The notes: a model not told the origin generated them from the sequence alone. Shown: positions 28,501-36,845, numbered from the stretch's first letter. The stretch is DNA of 64,000 nucleotides from Soonwooa sp032078105 (GCA_046269235.1 JBJZOS010000007.1:62001-126000); one strand, 5' to 3'. A program made the numbers and translations.

Positions 28501-28633
28501 TTATACTTTCGAATACCAATTAAAAGCGAATAACATTGGCGAATTTTCGGATGGCATAACAACTTTCCAAAATATGTATGCACCAGCAATGAGCGCACAT
28601 ACAGAAGGAAAACATGTAACAATTGTAAAATAG
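22508..28633 (+). CDS. Alpha-2-macroglobulin-family protein with plug-like insert
   Basis: A 2041-residue exported protein. Bacterial alpha-2-macroglobulins trap proteases in the periplasm or at the surface. After the signal peptide (MTILNKIYCILILVLTANL) come helical and MG domains: the MG2-type IIIFTDRAIYRPAQKVFFKG is near residue 550 and PKFQVKINPVKETYTLGEKV near 660. The A2M domain marker NLYTDSDGNIKLEFSSPEAL is near residue 1280. The thioester-type motif ECSEQ has its Cys at 1498, so a reactive thioester is possible; an alpha/alpha-toroid follows (DRQNPDGSFSWFPGG). Unusual is residues about 1187-1254, with IEEVVITGY and LYGQEAAGGATVIITKQ, which mimic the plug of TonB-dependent receptors. 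Third gene of its unit. Confidence 0.88.
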   Translation: MTILNKIYCILILVLTANLMFGQVPVRKKVKVLAPISNNSYTYKTPNPKDSLQTQIYTIVSDAHYLDEDDFDMGESDFIVNLRKYIAESKGLKKSILQYYLSNIYISYINKFSFRIKSKDITSLEKLPIDYRTWAINDFYKAADRLYQESLSLKTELQKQKTSTWKCIIENEDYTKYKPTLYDMVATAYLQFLEQLPFDYDNTKQSKITNLNQELYNFHEKDLDKTAFIYLKSTQIKGDAPSQIQQLIELAKKYSKEEFSAYLLFEAAKLHMEENTDDNLIKAHQTCTKAISEIPNSDWTNHCKYLINDIESPSLALDIYRQQLPKEYIPLKVKHKNIDNFKINITKKSSAFDFNKEQIWDHYQLNQKQITSRNTYLTEKNFRTDDYKLTTFQDFKTHQTYVAIPPLDEGLFEIEYIYPNGTTKSTNISVTDIFYIKRYEDDNKVSFQVLNSKTGQSLANSDYIMYQNINDYENKYDNKRENKLVKTGSGTTDTSGIFSLPKSKDREYDNSIIYFPASKKHLVIDRDYDDIRNDRNEEPENQTRILKNIIIFTDRAIYRPAQKVFFKGILKQEYYDQTKVIAKQKVTVTLADTNGKEVSKKELVTNEFGSVSGEFLLPSGGLTGEYSIEMQAKFDNSKNDDDDNASGNLYFRVEEYKRPKFQVKINPVKETYTLGEKVKISGKGEAFSGANISKATVKYVIKRQETIIWRSYYDYFYRPYRSPLTEIKQGETTTDDNGNFTFDFEALADEKSQSKPRSYQYAISVYMTDVNGESQSKESIVNIGDLKAKLELDIPEKMLQKEWNQLKISATNLNNEKIETKGHLKLTKLVTENKILQPKYIAQARYNRYYTPEKKDKELNYSIYDKELFDVYFPYISYYSLEVNKPIQKGENIFSNNFNTGETEYIKLNKNIQAGKYLIEAESIIDRDTIKSFKIVEILDDKTLKNAIPTYFSMQVDKSSYKVGEKATISFLTDYKEGYVNYRFIKNNIPDNFQQIAIKNGKTDINYTFTDNDLKKSIAIEYDFIHDTDFAKALIAFDVKENINQELEITTEVFRDKIQPGVPEKWILTIKGKDKDKINAEVLATMYDASLDQFEKNEFKFTPYIPQNNGLYRYYRYDRYNPSMDDFYADLQSLSSEAENFYKTRYNLKQGTLYPTPNTPIFNYTDIRDRRESTSYSLANMVQKDASIEEVVITGYVAKKTEPTAAVTIIDGKMVNKAISEDEIAEIRKLSPEEAVALYGQEAAGGATVIITKQASQQELLNNVKARTNLNETAFFMPNLYTDSDGNIKLEFSSPEALTQWKLLLFAHTKDLKTGSATYYTQTQKELMITPNPPRFLRQDDKIQLSTKLDNLSDKELSTDVMLQFFDASTNKVLDSAFVNTDNLRKIKIGAKASAEVNWDIKVPKAMDNVGYRILAKSQNFADGEENTIPILANRILVTETLPIFIKEGQNKTFTMHSLLNDTSTSAANFNLTVEMTTNPLWFAVMSIPYLRTYPHECSEQLFSRLYGNMLSTYIMNSSPKIKKIFDEFNAKETPTNPLEANQELKTILLEETPWLSSIKDEKEQMKQLAVFFNLNKMQRDLKKAQRDLVDRQNPDGSFSWFPGGNKDKTVSGHILAGFGKLEKMLKGQSDEFFTNQIIKVISNSIDYLDKEYTDQLIEDQKNSTKLDLNDYTSYFYYRSYWTKKKEIPSELKKVLTTVAKSYAENFDDYSLYHQAMITTFLQRFGYKDLAKHCVATLKKAAKTTEENGMYWTNNPYGWYWYQAPIETQAMLIEAFAEATPEDTKSLEEMKIWLLRNKQTESWGTTKSTTEAVYALLNYGKSWVDSEKGITMKLGERILDQNTQAATISEAGFFKKSYYWKDVTPDKAKLEINKTSPGVAWGGMYRLYYENMDKIMAHNSSNVTIEKQLFVKTNEGPETKLREVTTSQPIQLGDIVVVRLVIKTDRDMEYIHLKDLRASGLEPVNVLSTYKWQNGAGYYESTKDAATHFFFSSLPKGVYTFEYQLKANNIGEFSDGITTFQNMYAPAMSAHTEGKHVTIVK

Positions 28634-28677
28634 TTTTAGAACTTGGCTAAAAACTTTTCTTAAATTTTTGAAATCAC

Positions 28678-28685
28678 TAACTTTG
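28678..28685 (+). promoter_or_regulatory. -7 element upstream of aroQ
   Basis: TAACTTTG matches TAnnTTTG and lies 20 bases before the aroQ ATG. The -33 box is not at the expected distance. Confidence 0.45.
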
Positions 28686-28705
28686 AAATTCAATTTTATT
28701 TAACA

Positions 28706-29113
28706 ATGAAAATTCTCATCATCAACGGTCCCAACCTTAATCTTTTGGGCACACGCGAACCTGACATTTATGGTTCTGAAACTATGGAAGCGCGTCTTGA
28801 TTTATTAAAAAAAGAATTCGCGAGTGATGAGATTTTATTCTATCAATCCAACATCGAAGGCGAAATCATCAACCGTCTACAAGAAGATGACTTTGATGCA
28901 TTGGTGATTAATCCTGGTGCTTTTACACATTATTCTTTTGCGATTGCAGATTGTTTAAAAAACATTTCGAAACCAAAAATTGAAGTGCATATTAGTAACA
29001 TTTACAAAAGAGAAGAATTCCGAAAAAAGTCAGTAACTGCCGAACAATGCGACGCTGTCCTTAGCGGTTTTGGCATGAAAGGCTATCAACTCGCCATCCA
29101 AAGTTTGAAATAA
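28706..29113 (+). CDS. aroQ: Type II 3-dehydroquinate dehydratase
   Basis: Dehydrates 3-dehydroquinate to 3-dehydroshikimate in aromatic amino-acid synthesis; cytoplasmic dodecamer. The 135 residues show the type II signatures IINGPNLNLLGTREPDIYG (with the catalytic Tyr and the lid Arg), INPGAFTHYSFAIADCL (conserved His) and VEVHISN-like KIEVHISNIYKREEFR. Slightly shorter than the usual 140-150 residues, lost from the C terminus, but all active-site blocks are present. Own promoter and terminator. Confidence 0.95.
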   Translation: MKILIINGPNLNLLGTREPDIYGSETMEARLDLLKKEFASDEILFYQSNIEGEIINRLQEDDFDALVINPGAFTHYSFAIADCLKNISKPKIEVHISNIYKREEFRKKSVTAEQCDAVLSGFGMKGYQLAIQSLK

Positions 29114-29118
29114 ATAAT

Positions 29119-29147
29119 AAAGAATCTCGATTGAGATTCTTTTTTTA
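29119..29147. terminator. Bidirectional terminator between aroQ and the response regulator
   Basis: AAGAATCTC pairs with GAGATTCTT over a 4-base loop and is followed by T7. It serves two converging genes. Confidence 0.85.
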
Positions 29148-29831
29148 TTCCGGAAAATCGATTTCGAAACCAACGCCACGAATTGACGTTATCTTTATCG
29201 AATCATCGTCAGCAAGATATTTTCGAAGTCGACTGATAAATACATCCAAACTGCGCCCAGAAAAGTAATCTGTGTTTTCCCAAAGGTTTTCAAGAATCAC
29301 TTCTCGCTTTAAAAGTTGATGATTATGATTGAGAAGAAATAACAAAAGTTCGTTTTCCTTCAAGGTTAATTTATGTTTTCCTTTTGGATGTTCTAGCTGA
29401 AGTTTTTCTGTGTTGAGAAGATAGCTTCCAATCTTAATTTCTGTTTGCGGAATCGCTAAAAAAGTTGACCGCTTCAAGATATTCTGAATTCTTAAAACCA
29501 ATTCTTCTGGATCGCAAGGCTTCGAAATATAATCATCAGCTCCGAGTTTAAGCCCCGTTAATCGATCGATTTTTTGATTTTTCGCTGTTAAAAAAAGAAT
29601 CGGAAAATTTGCTTGTTTTTTTAGAAGATGTTTTGCTAAAGAAAAACCATCAATATTCGGCATCATCACGTCCAAAATCCCAATTTGGAAATCAAATTGC
29701 GTTTCTATAATTTCCAAAACATCTTCAGGATTCTGAAACCAAATTACTTCAAAATCGCTTAACTCGAGATATTGTTTCAGAATCATCCCGAAATCGGCGT
29801 CGTCTTCCACTAAAAGGATTTTAGGATTCAT
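29145..29831 (-). CDS. OmpR/PhoB-family response regulator
   Basis: DNA-binding half of a two-component system. The receiver domain (about 1-120) has the acidic pair EDD at residues 8-10, phospho-acceptor D54 in GILDVMMPNIDG, the conserved Thr in LFLTAK and Lys in YISKP. The C-terminal winged helix (about 130-228) has LTLKENELLLFLLNH and SLDVFISRLRKYL, the PhoB-type DNA-recognition pattern. It overlaps the 3' end of the histidine-kinase gene by 11 bases, so they form one operon. The likely target, by position, is the divergent outer-membrane barrel gene beyond the kinase. Confidence 0.95.
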   Translation of the reverse strand: MNPKILLVEDDADFGMILKQYLELSDFEVIWFQNPEDVLEIIETQFDFQIGILDVMMPNIDGFSLAKHLLKKQANFPILFLTAKNQKIDRLTGLKLGADDYISKPCDPEELVLRIQNILKRSTFLAIPQTEIKIGSYLLNTEKLQLEHPKGKHKLTLKENELLLFLLNHNHQLLKREVILENLWENTDYFSGRSLDVFISRLRKYLADDDSIKITSIRGVGFEIDFPE

Positions 29832-31131
29832 GATTTAATTTTATTTTAAACAAACTTCCTTTGCTGCTTTCGCTTTGTAGGTCGATATTTCCGTTGTATT
29901 TTTTGACGATATTTTTAATTAAAAATAATCCAAGTCCAAGACCTTTCGTGTTGTGAATGTTGTCGTTTTGGATTCGATAAAATTTCTCAAAGATATTTTT
30001 TTGTTCCGCTTTTGCAATGCCATCGCCGTTGTCTTTAACATTAATCAACAATATTTTTGTAGAAGATTCCACATTGATGTTAATCTGTGTTGCGCCGTAC
30101 TTTATGCTGTTTTCGCAAAGGTTTTTCACCACGGTTTCCATATCTGTTTTTGCGAAAGGAAGATTGTCGACCGTTTTGTTTTCAAAAATAAAGTTAGTTT
30201 CGGGATTTGCGAATTTTAAATCTTCAACAAAATTTGTCCAATCTTCAGAATTGATGACATTAACGTCGCCCTCACTTTCTCCGTCATGAAGTTGCTTCAT
30301 AAGATTTTCGAGGCGTTGGATTTGGCGTTCAACATGGGGAAGATTTTCTTTATTCCAATCTTTATTAAGCGATTTTGCAGCGATTTTTAAAGTCGCAATT
30401 GGCGTTTTGAACTCATGCGAAATATTATCAACGACATTATGCAAAACCTCAACTTGTTTCTGTTGTTTAATCAAATTTTTGACAGTCAAAATAAACAACC
30501 AAAGCACGGCACCAAGGATAAAAATGCATAATAAAATTAAAAGCGCCAACTCTCGAAACACCAATTGCTTGATGTTGACAATTTGATAATTGGTCTCCGT
30601 AAAAATCTTGAAATGCTCATTACGACTGTAGACTTTGGTGTCGTCGTTAATAGAAGATGATTCGGTGTTCCAACTTCCTGTTGTTTGCAAACCTATTTTT
30701 GTCACCGGTCTTTCGGTTTGATAAAGATTCATCGGTTTTTTAAGAAGATTAATACTATCGGGAAGAACGATGATGGCATTGTATTTTAGTTCAGTTGCAA
30801 CGTCGTAACCTTCTTTTTTAAATTCTTCGTCCATATACTTTGAAAGAATTTTCCGGTAGCCATGATTTTTTTCCTTGTAATAATCTAAAAACTGTTTTTC
30901 TGTGATTTTTTTGGTGGCATAATCCGTAATATTTTTAATCACTGCATCTTCTGTTCCACGGTCTCTTTCTTCGAGTTTATCAATAAGTGAGGCACTTCGG
31001 TCGCGAATATTACGATAGATTTCTCTTTCCTTAACAACGTAGGTTTTGTACATAAAGAAGGCTTGAATCCCCAAGAGAATCAGGAATAATAAGCTGAAAA
31101 TCACAATGATGTTTCTGTTCTTTGAAAGCAT
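29821..31131 (-). CDS. Membrane sensor histidine kinase
   Basis: Two helices (residues about 8-28 and 195-217) enclose a 165-residue periplasmic sensor domain with no recognised fold. The cytoplasmic part has the HisKA H-box SHEFKTPIATLKIA with phospho-acceptor H239, N-box VVKNLCENSIKYGA, G1 DNGDGIAKAEQ, F-box FEKFYRI and G2 GLGLGLFLIKNIV. All catalytic motifs are intact. The 436-residue length is typical. Transcribed with the response regulator and divergent, 112 bases, from the beta-barrel gene; stimulus unknown. Confidence 0.95.
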   Translation of the reverse strand: MLSKNRNIIVIFSLLFLILLGIQAFFMYKTYVVKEREIYRNIRDRSASLIDKLEERDRGTEDAVIKNITDYATKKITEKQFLDYYKEKNHGYRKILSKYMDEEFKKEGYDVATELKYNAIIVLPDSINLLKKPMNLYQTERPVTKIGLQTTGSWNTESSSINDDTKVYSRNEHFKIFTETNYQIVNIKQLVFRELALLILLCIFILGAVLWLFILTVKNLIKQQKQVEVLHNVVDNISHEFKTPIATLKIAAKSLNKDWNKENLPHVERQIQRLENLMKQLHDGESEGDVNVINSEDWTNFVEDLKFANPETNFIFENKTVDNLPFAKTDMETVVKNLCENSIKYGATQININVESSTKILLINVKDNGDGIAKAEQKNIFEKFYRIQNDNIHNTKGLGLGLFLIKNIVKKYNGNIDLQSESSKGSLFKIKLNHES

Positions 31132-31243
31132 AAAGCAAAGATAGAATTTTGAGGTTTATGTAAAGCGCATTAACCCTCCATTAACCTTTCATTAACCGTT
31201 TTTTTTTAGGATTAAACAGAATTTTGCAACATAATTTAACATC

Positions 31244-33622
31244 ATGAAAAATTTAGTTTTAATTCTATTCATACTTCCGATATGTTTTTTTGGACAAAAG
31301 AAAATAGAAATTTTAGTCACCAATCAAAAGAACGAAACGGTTTCTAATGCCAAAGTGGAATTATACGCGCAGGCAGATTCTTTGGTGACACATCAATTTA
31401 CCGATGAAAAAGGAAAAGCTATATTTGAGATTAACCAAAGCGCAATAGTCAAGTTTGTAATCACCGATTTGGAATATGAAGCTTTTTCAAAATCATTTAA
31501 TGAAAATGAAATTAAAGATAAAGAACAGCTTCATTTTATTTTAAAAAAGAATGAACACGAAATCGAAGAAGTTGTTGTAACAAAGCAAAAACCAATCGTT
31601 AAACGAAAAATTGACCGTCTCGAATTTAATGTTGAAAACTCCAACATTTCGTCGCTTAATGCTTGGGAAATTTTAAAGAAAACGCCTGGTGTTAATGTCA
31701 TCGATAATACGATTAAAATAAAAGGCTCTTCTAAAATTTTAGTTACAATAAATGACAAAAAAGTGATGTTGTCACCCGATGAACTTCAAAATTTATTGGA
31801 AAATACATCTGGCGAGGAGATCCAATCTGTGGAAGTAATTACCAATCCGCCAGCAAAAAACGAAGCTTCGGGAAGTGCGGTTCTAAATATCGTTATGAAA
31901 AAAACCAAACTTGAAGGTTACAAAGGCACGTTAAGCGGACGTTTTATTCAATCGAAATATGCAAAAGGCGCGGTGACGACCTCGCATCAATACAAGAAAA
32001 ATAAATTTTCGACGATGTTGAGCTACTCGAAAGGTGCGGGCGATTATTTACGTGAAGGGACTGATGTGGTCTATTACGAAGAAAGCGGAACGACCTGGAA
32101 AAGTGTTATGAATCGTAAAGACAGCAACCACAACCAAAATACATTGAATTTTAGCACCGATTATGAATTGGACTCTTTGACGAATTTTAGTTTGAATTAT
32201 ACAGGATATTTTAGTCCAAAAACAAAAGGACTTTACGATGTTCCCACAGAAATTACAAATACCAATCATCAAATTGAATCGACTTATCGAACCTTAAATG
32301 ACCATCATTCGCGAACGATTAACAATACATTGAGCTTCCAAGCCGACAGAAAGTTAAACGAAAATTCTAGTTTAACTTGGGTTAATTACTTTGCTACAAA
32401 CAACTATACGAAATCTGAAGACATCCAAACCTATCTTAATTTTGTTAATCAAGATCCAAAGTTCAGTCGTTTTGCGACAGAGAATTTACAAGATATTCAA
32501 CTATTTTCGACACAGTTAGATTATTCTTGGAAGAAAGACAAATGGCAATTGGAATCGGGCGCAAAATATTCTTTAGTAAAAACAAATAGCGTTTTGGCAT
32601 TCGCGGATAATGAATTTGGAGATTTACAAAATCGCCCCGAAAAAAGTAATGATTTTAATTATAAAGAATACAATTATGCGGCGTATGCATCTATGACTTT
32701 AGAACTGAAAAAATGGAGTTTGAAGGCAGGCTTACGAGCAGAAAACACCTCGCTAGAAGGCATTGTGTCCGAACCTTACGCAATTAATAAAAATAATTAT
32801 TTAAAACTTTTCCCCACTTTCTATGCGCAATATACCACGGACAACAAACATCAATTTGGTTTCTCGTACGGAAAGCGCATCAGCCGACCAAGTTATTCTT
32901 GGCTTAATCCTGCAAAGTCTTACTACAACTTGTTTTCCTACTTCAAAGGTGATCCGAATTTGAAAGCGACAATCATCCATAATCTTAATTTTACCTATAA
33001 TTTTAAAGAATGGAATTTTGATTTTTATTACCGAAAAGAAGTCGATCCATCCATGGAAATTTCCTATCAAAATCCAGAAACCAATCAGTTGATTTATCAT
33101 TTTACGAACATCCAAAAAGGACAAGCATACGGCGTGGATATTTACAAAAATTTTACGTTAAAAGATTGGTGGTCGCTAAGTGTTTCCGAATCTTTAGAGC
33201 ATAACGAAAATTACTTTTACGGCATGGATGGTAATTTGTACAAGAATAAAATTTTTTCACTGAACTCTAATATTTCCACAAGTTTTACTTTGGATAAAAA
33301 AACCGATTGGAACTTACAGCTGGGTAACACCTTCTACACGGGCGGCGTACAAGGAAACTTGAGAATTGGCAGCGCCTCGACTACTTATTTAATTATGAAT
33401 CGTAAATTCTATCAAAAACGATTGGAAGCGAGCTTGTATTTTAATGATATTCTCCGAACCTCTGGAGATACAATTAGAACACGATATGCCAATCAAAACA
33501 ATTATTTCTTAGATTATCTTGATGCGCAAAGCTTTTCGATTACACTTAAATATAATTTCGGAAATCAAAAACTGAAAGCCACGAAGAGAATTAAAAGTGC
33601 AGATGAGCAGGACAGAATGTAG
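31244..33622 (+). CDS. TonB-dependent-type outer-membrane beta-barrel protein
   Basis: A 792-residue outer-membrane protein of the OMP_b-brl_3 group. A signal peptide ends near FFGQ. Residues 20-100 form a carboxypeptidase-regulatory-like Ig domain (VTNQKNETVSNAKVELYAQA). A plug follows with IEEVVVTKQKPIVKRKIDRL, WEILKKTPGVNVIDN, IKGSSKILVTINDKKV and VEVITNPPAKNEASGSAVLN, then a 500-residue barrel with RISRPSYSWLNPAKSYYN, typical of this group. It lies head to head with the two-component system and is a good candidate for its target. The ligand is unknown. Intact. Confidence 0.9.
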   Translation: MKNLVLILFILPICFFGQKKIEILVTNQKNETVSNAKVELYAQADSLVTHQFTDEKGKAIFEINQSAIVKFVITDLEYEAFSKSFNENEIKDKEQLHFILKKNEHEIEEVVVTKQKPIVKRKIDRLEFNVENSNISSLNAWEILKKTPGVNVIDNTIKIKGSSKILVTINDKKVMLSPDELQNLLENTSGEEIQSVEVITNPPAKNEASGSAVLNIVMKKTKLEGYKGTLSGRFIQSKYAKGAVTTSHQYKKNKFSTMLSYSKGAGDYLREGTDVVYYEESGTTWKSVMNRKDSNHNQNTLNFSTDYELDSLTNFSLNYTGYFSPKTKGLYDVPTEITNTNHQIESTYRTLNDHHSRTINNTLSFQADRKLNENSSLTWVNYFATNNYTKSEDIQTYLNFVNQDPKFSRFATENLQDIQLFSTQLDYSWKKDKWQLESGAKYSLVKTNSVLAFADNEFGDLQNRPEKSNDFNYKEYNYAAYASMTLELKKWSLKAGLRAENTSLEGIVSEPYAINKNNYLKLFPTFYAQYTTDNKHQFGFSYGKRISRPSYSWLNPAKSYYNLFSYFKGDPNLKATIIHNLNFTYNFKEWNFDFYYRKEVDPSMEISYQNPETNQLIYHFTNIQKGQAYGVDIYKNFTLKDWWSLSVSESLEHNENYFYGMDGNLYKNKIFSLNSNISTSFTLDKKTDWNLQLGNTFYTGGVQGNLRIGSASTTYLIMNRKFYQKRLEASLYFNDILRTSGDTIRTRYANQNNYFLDYLDAQSFSITLKYNFGNQKLKATKRIKSADEQDRM

Positions 33623-33776
33623 GATTAATAAACAAGTGTATGAGAAAAGAAAAACAATGTCAGTTCTAGTAGATTTTAATGACAAAAAAAACTGCGATTA
33701 TTGGATGACTAATCTCAAACTCAGAAATTCCGTATCTTTATAACTTATTAAATGCGCAATATTTTTGTTTTTGTAA

Positions 33777-34487
33777 ATGAATATTTTAGACCTTGTAATT
33801 TTTGATCGAGAACAAGTTACTTTGGACGATGTTGTCCTGAAAGAAGCTAATAGAGACGAACTTCTTCAACTTCTTAAAGAATATAAATACATCGACGAAC
33901 TCCGAAAATACAATCTGCCTGTCAACAATAAGTTGTTGTTGTCCGGACATTCGGGATGCGGCAAAACGATGACTGCAAAAGCAATTGCAACACAACTTAA
34001 CAAGCCATTGATGATTCTTGACCTCAGCACTTTTGTGTCTGCAAGAATTGGTGAAACGGCAAAAAATCTCAAACTCGTTTTCGAAAAAGCAGAACGTGAT
34101 AAAGCGGTTTTGTTTTTGGATGAATTTGATCATCTAGGAAAATCACGAGGTAATGACGATCACGATGTTGGAGAAATGCGACGATTGGTGAATGCGATGA
34201 TTCAGTTGGTGGACAATTTTCCAGACAAAGCACTTTTGATCGCGGCGACCAATCATCCCGAGATTATTGATATTGCTTTGTTACGACGTTTCCAAATCAA
34301 AATTTCTTACAAAATGCCAACCGAGGAGATTTTGGATAAATTCTATGATAAACTTTTGATGAACTTTCCGAACGAGTTACAAGCTTTTGATAGAAAATAT
34401 CGCTTATCCTTTGCAGAAGCTAAAGATTACGCTTTTACAAAAATGAAATCCAATCTTATAAAATCTCTCGAAGAAAAAAAGCTTTAA
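33777..34487 (+). CDS. Single-domain AAA+ ATPase
   Basis: A 236-residue AAA+ ATPase with Walker A GHSGCGKT (residues 57-64), Walker B VLFLDEFDHL (D115/E116), sensor-1 LLIAATNHPE and the arginine-finger segment IALLRRFQIKISY. It resembles the FtsH/CDC48-like classical AAA clade but is minimal: no transmembrane part, protease, N-domain or coiled coil. In many bacteria this group pairs with a subtilisin-like protease gene; no such partner is adjacent (the next gene is an M1 peptidase 374 bases on). It is cytoplasmic and its substrate is unknown. The start is the ATG that begins the conserved region. Confidence 0.8.
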   Translation: MNILDLVIFDREQVTLDDVVLKEANRDELLQLLKEYKYIDELRKYNLPVNNKLLLSGHSGCGKTMTAKAIATQLNKPLMILDLSTFVSARIGETAKNLKLVFEKAERDKAVLFLDEFDHLGKSRGNDDHDVGEMRRLVNAMIQLVDNFPDKALLIAATNHPEIIDIALLRRFQIKISYKMPTEEILDKFYDKLLMNFPNELQAFDRKYRLSFAEAKDYAFTKMKSNLIKSLEEKKL

Positions 34488-34834
34488 TAATAAAACTACT
34501 TTTCTGCGGAACATTGCTGCGGCGAGGTTTTTCTAGTTTGTGCATGAGCTTCTGATAATGCAAATACAAATGCTATTGCATGGCATTTTGTTGTCCTCTA
34601 TTTCATTTTTAAAAGAGATTTCTTTTTTGTCCTTCTCCAATTACTTAACTTAGTTGTTAATATTTGTAGTTTTAAACAGTTTTTTTTGAAATAAAATCAA
34701 CAAATTCACTGATTAAAAAAAATTTTTACAAGTGAATTTTCACAGTGATATATCATGTTTTCAAGTTTTAAAAAATGTAAAGCATATTAGTAAAATACAT
34801 TATTTGTTTATATTTTTAAGCTTATAAAAAATCT
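34488..34834. other. Intergenic region, no convincing gene
   Basis: About 350 AT-rich bases. A short minus-strand stretch near 34496-34590 can be read as a signal-peptide-like segment (AIAFVFALSEAHAQ) but has no proper start in frame and ends after some 13 more residues; I regard it as chance or a remnant. Confidence 0.35.
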
Positions 34835-34842
34835 TATTTTTG
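34835..34842 (+). promoter_or_regulatory. -7 element upstream of the first M1 peptidase
   Basis: TATTTTTG fits TAnnTTTG and sits 19 bases before the ATG; no clear -33 TTTG at the standard distance. Confidence 0.4.
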
Positions 34843-34861
34843 TTATTTAATAAAAGATTTT

Positions 34862-36724
34862 ATGAAGAAGTTAATTAGCATTTTTGCAATTGTTGCTATG
34901 CTGTGGCAAGTTTCGGCGCAAGAACTTTACATGCCAAGAAACATTAAGAAAGCTTACGAAAAAGGAACTCGTGATTTATCTGGAAAACCCGGAAAAAATT
35001 ATTGGCAAAACAAAGGCGTTTATAATATTAAAATAAAAGTAAATGCTGATACTAAAATTGTAGCGGGTACGGAGACGATTTCGTATTCTAACAACAGTCC
35101 AGATGAGCTGAAGACTTTGGCAATTCGATTTGTTAATAATGTTCATAAACCACAATCGCCACGTGCTGGTTACGTTTCCAAAGATTATTTAAGCGATGGT
35201 CTTACCATAAAATCATTAATTATAAATGGTGAAAAATATGATATAAGCTCGGATTTCGGAACTATCACTTCTGTTAAATTGAAGAAAGCATTGGCTGCCA
35301 AGTCGAAATCCGAAATAAAAATCGATTGGGAATATCCGCTATCTGTTGAAAGTGGAAGAGAAGGACAAATCGATCCTAACACATTTTATGTTGCTTATTC
35401 TTATCCACGAATTTCGGTATATGATGATTACAATGGATGGGATATGTTGGCGCACTCGGATAGACAAGAGTTTTACAATGATTTTAATGATTATAGTTTT
35501 GAGATTTCTGCCCCAAAGAATTATGTCGTTTGGTCAACAGGAGAATTTTTAAATCCAGAAGAAGTTCTTCAAAAAACATTTTTAAAACGTTATCAAGAAT
35601 CTCTTAAATCTGATAAAATTATCCATGTTGCCAATGAGTCCGAGATGAAGTCTGGCCTGGTTACCAAACAAAATGACTGGAACGTTTGGAAGTTTAAAGC
35701 CAATCATATTCCAGATTTTACATTTGCATTGAGTAATCATTATGTCTGGGATGCGTCGAGTGTTCAGCTAAAATCAAAAAGCGTTAGTGTACAAGCTGGT
35801 TATAAGGTTGGTGCTAAAGACTTTGAACAATATACTGGTTGGATGCGCTACAACATCGATTGGTTTTCCAAAAACTGGCCAGGTGTAGAATATCCGTACA
35901 ATGCGATGACGGCGATACAAGGTTACGCTGATATGGAATATCCAATGATGATTAATGACACCAGTATCCCCGATGACTTTCAGGATGCAAGGTTGACCGC
36001 CGATCACGAGATTGCGCATACTTATTTCCCTTTTTACATGGGGATTAATGAGACGCGTTATGCTTTTATGGATGAAGGTTGGGCAACTACTTTAGAATAT
36101 CTTATCGGAATCGATCACTCTGGGAAAGAAGCCGCGGAAAAGTTTTTTAAAAACTTTCGTGTAAAACGTTGGGTTAACGATCCTTCGACAGAGCAAGATC
36201 AACCGCTAATTTCGTTGACATCTCAACTTTCGGGTTCTGCTTACGGGACAAACGCTTATGTTAAATCAGCAATGTCCTATCTAGCGCTTAAAGATTATCT
36301 GGGTGATGCGTTATTTAAGAAAGCATTACATCATTATATGGATAATTGGAATGGCAAACATCCAATCCCGTGGGATTATTTTAACTCGATGAATGCTGGT
36401 TCTGGAAAAAATCTCAACTGGTTTTGGAACAATTGGTTTTATAGCAACTATTATATTGATTTAAAAATTAATTCTGTTTCTCAAAATAACGATGTAATTG
36501 CTTTAACGATAGACAATGTTGGTGGATTTGCGATTCCTTTTGACGTGGTTTTAACGTTTGATGATAACACCGCAGAATCCAAGCACTACACTCCAGAAGT
36601 TTGGGAGAAAAATCAAAAACAGTTGCTATTAAATATTCAGAACAATAAAAAAGTGAAATTTATAGAACTAGATGGTGGTCTTTTTATGGATTACACGCCA
36701 GATGACAACAGAAAAAACTTATAA
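34862..36724 (+). CDS. Exported M1-family zinc metallopeptidase
   Basis: Gluzincin aminopeptidase-type enzyme of the periplasm or surface. A signal peptide (MKKLISIFAIVAMLWQVSAQ) precedes a beta-saddle N-domain (YNIKIKVNADTKIVAGTETI). The zinc site is DHEIAHTYFPF (HEXXH starting at H382), with the third ligand in YAFMDEGWATTLEY 18 residues on, and the gluzincin helix follows. The GAMEN-type exopeptidase motif is not obvious: MEYPMMIN stands in the position of GxMEN. The 620-residue length suits this Bacteroidota subfamily. It is paralogous to the second M1 enzyme at 44.2-46.4 kb. Confidence 0.9.
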   Translation: MKKLISIFAIVAMLWQVSAQELYMPRNIKKAYEKGTRDLSGKPGKNYWQNKGVYNIKIKVNADTKIVAGTETISYSNNSPDELKTLAIRFVNNVHKPQSPRAGYVSKDYLSDGLTIKSLIINGEKYDISSDFGTITSVKLKKALAAKSKSEIKIDWEYPLSVESGREGQIDPNTFYVAYSYPRISVYDDYNGWDMLAHSDRQEFYNDFNDYSFEISAPKNYVVWSTGEFLNPEEVLQKTFLKRYQESLKSDKIIHVANESEMKSGLVTKQNDWNVWKFKANHIPDFTFALSNHYVWDASSVQLKSKSVSVQAGYKVGAKDFEQYTGWMRYNIDWFSKNWPGVEYPYNAMTAIQGYADMEYPMMINDTSIPDDFQDARLTADHEIAHTYFPFYMGINETRYAFMDEGWATTLEYLIGIDHSGKEAAEKFFKNFRVKRWVNDPSTEQDQPLISLTSQLSGSAYGTNAYVKSAMSYLALKDYLGDALFKKALHHYMDNWNGKHPIPWDYFNSMNAGSGKNLNWFWNNWFYSNYYIDLKINSVSQNNDVIALTIDNVGGFAIPFDVVLTFDDNTAESKHYTPEVWEKNQKQLLLNIQNNKKVKFIELDGGLFMDYTPDDNRKNL

Positions 36725-36845
36725 TACAAAGACTTACATCACAAAATTTGATCTCTTACTAATCGGTTTTGTTTTTAATTAAAATAGAAGCAATATCTTT
36801 TTCCGTAAAAATGTTTCAAAACAATATAGTTTCTATATTAAATGA

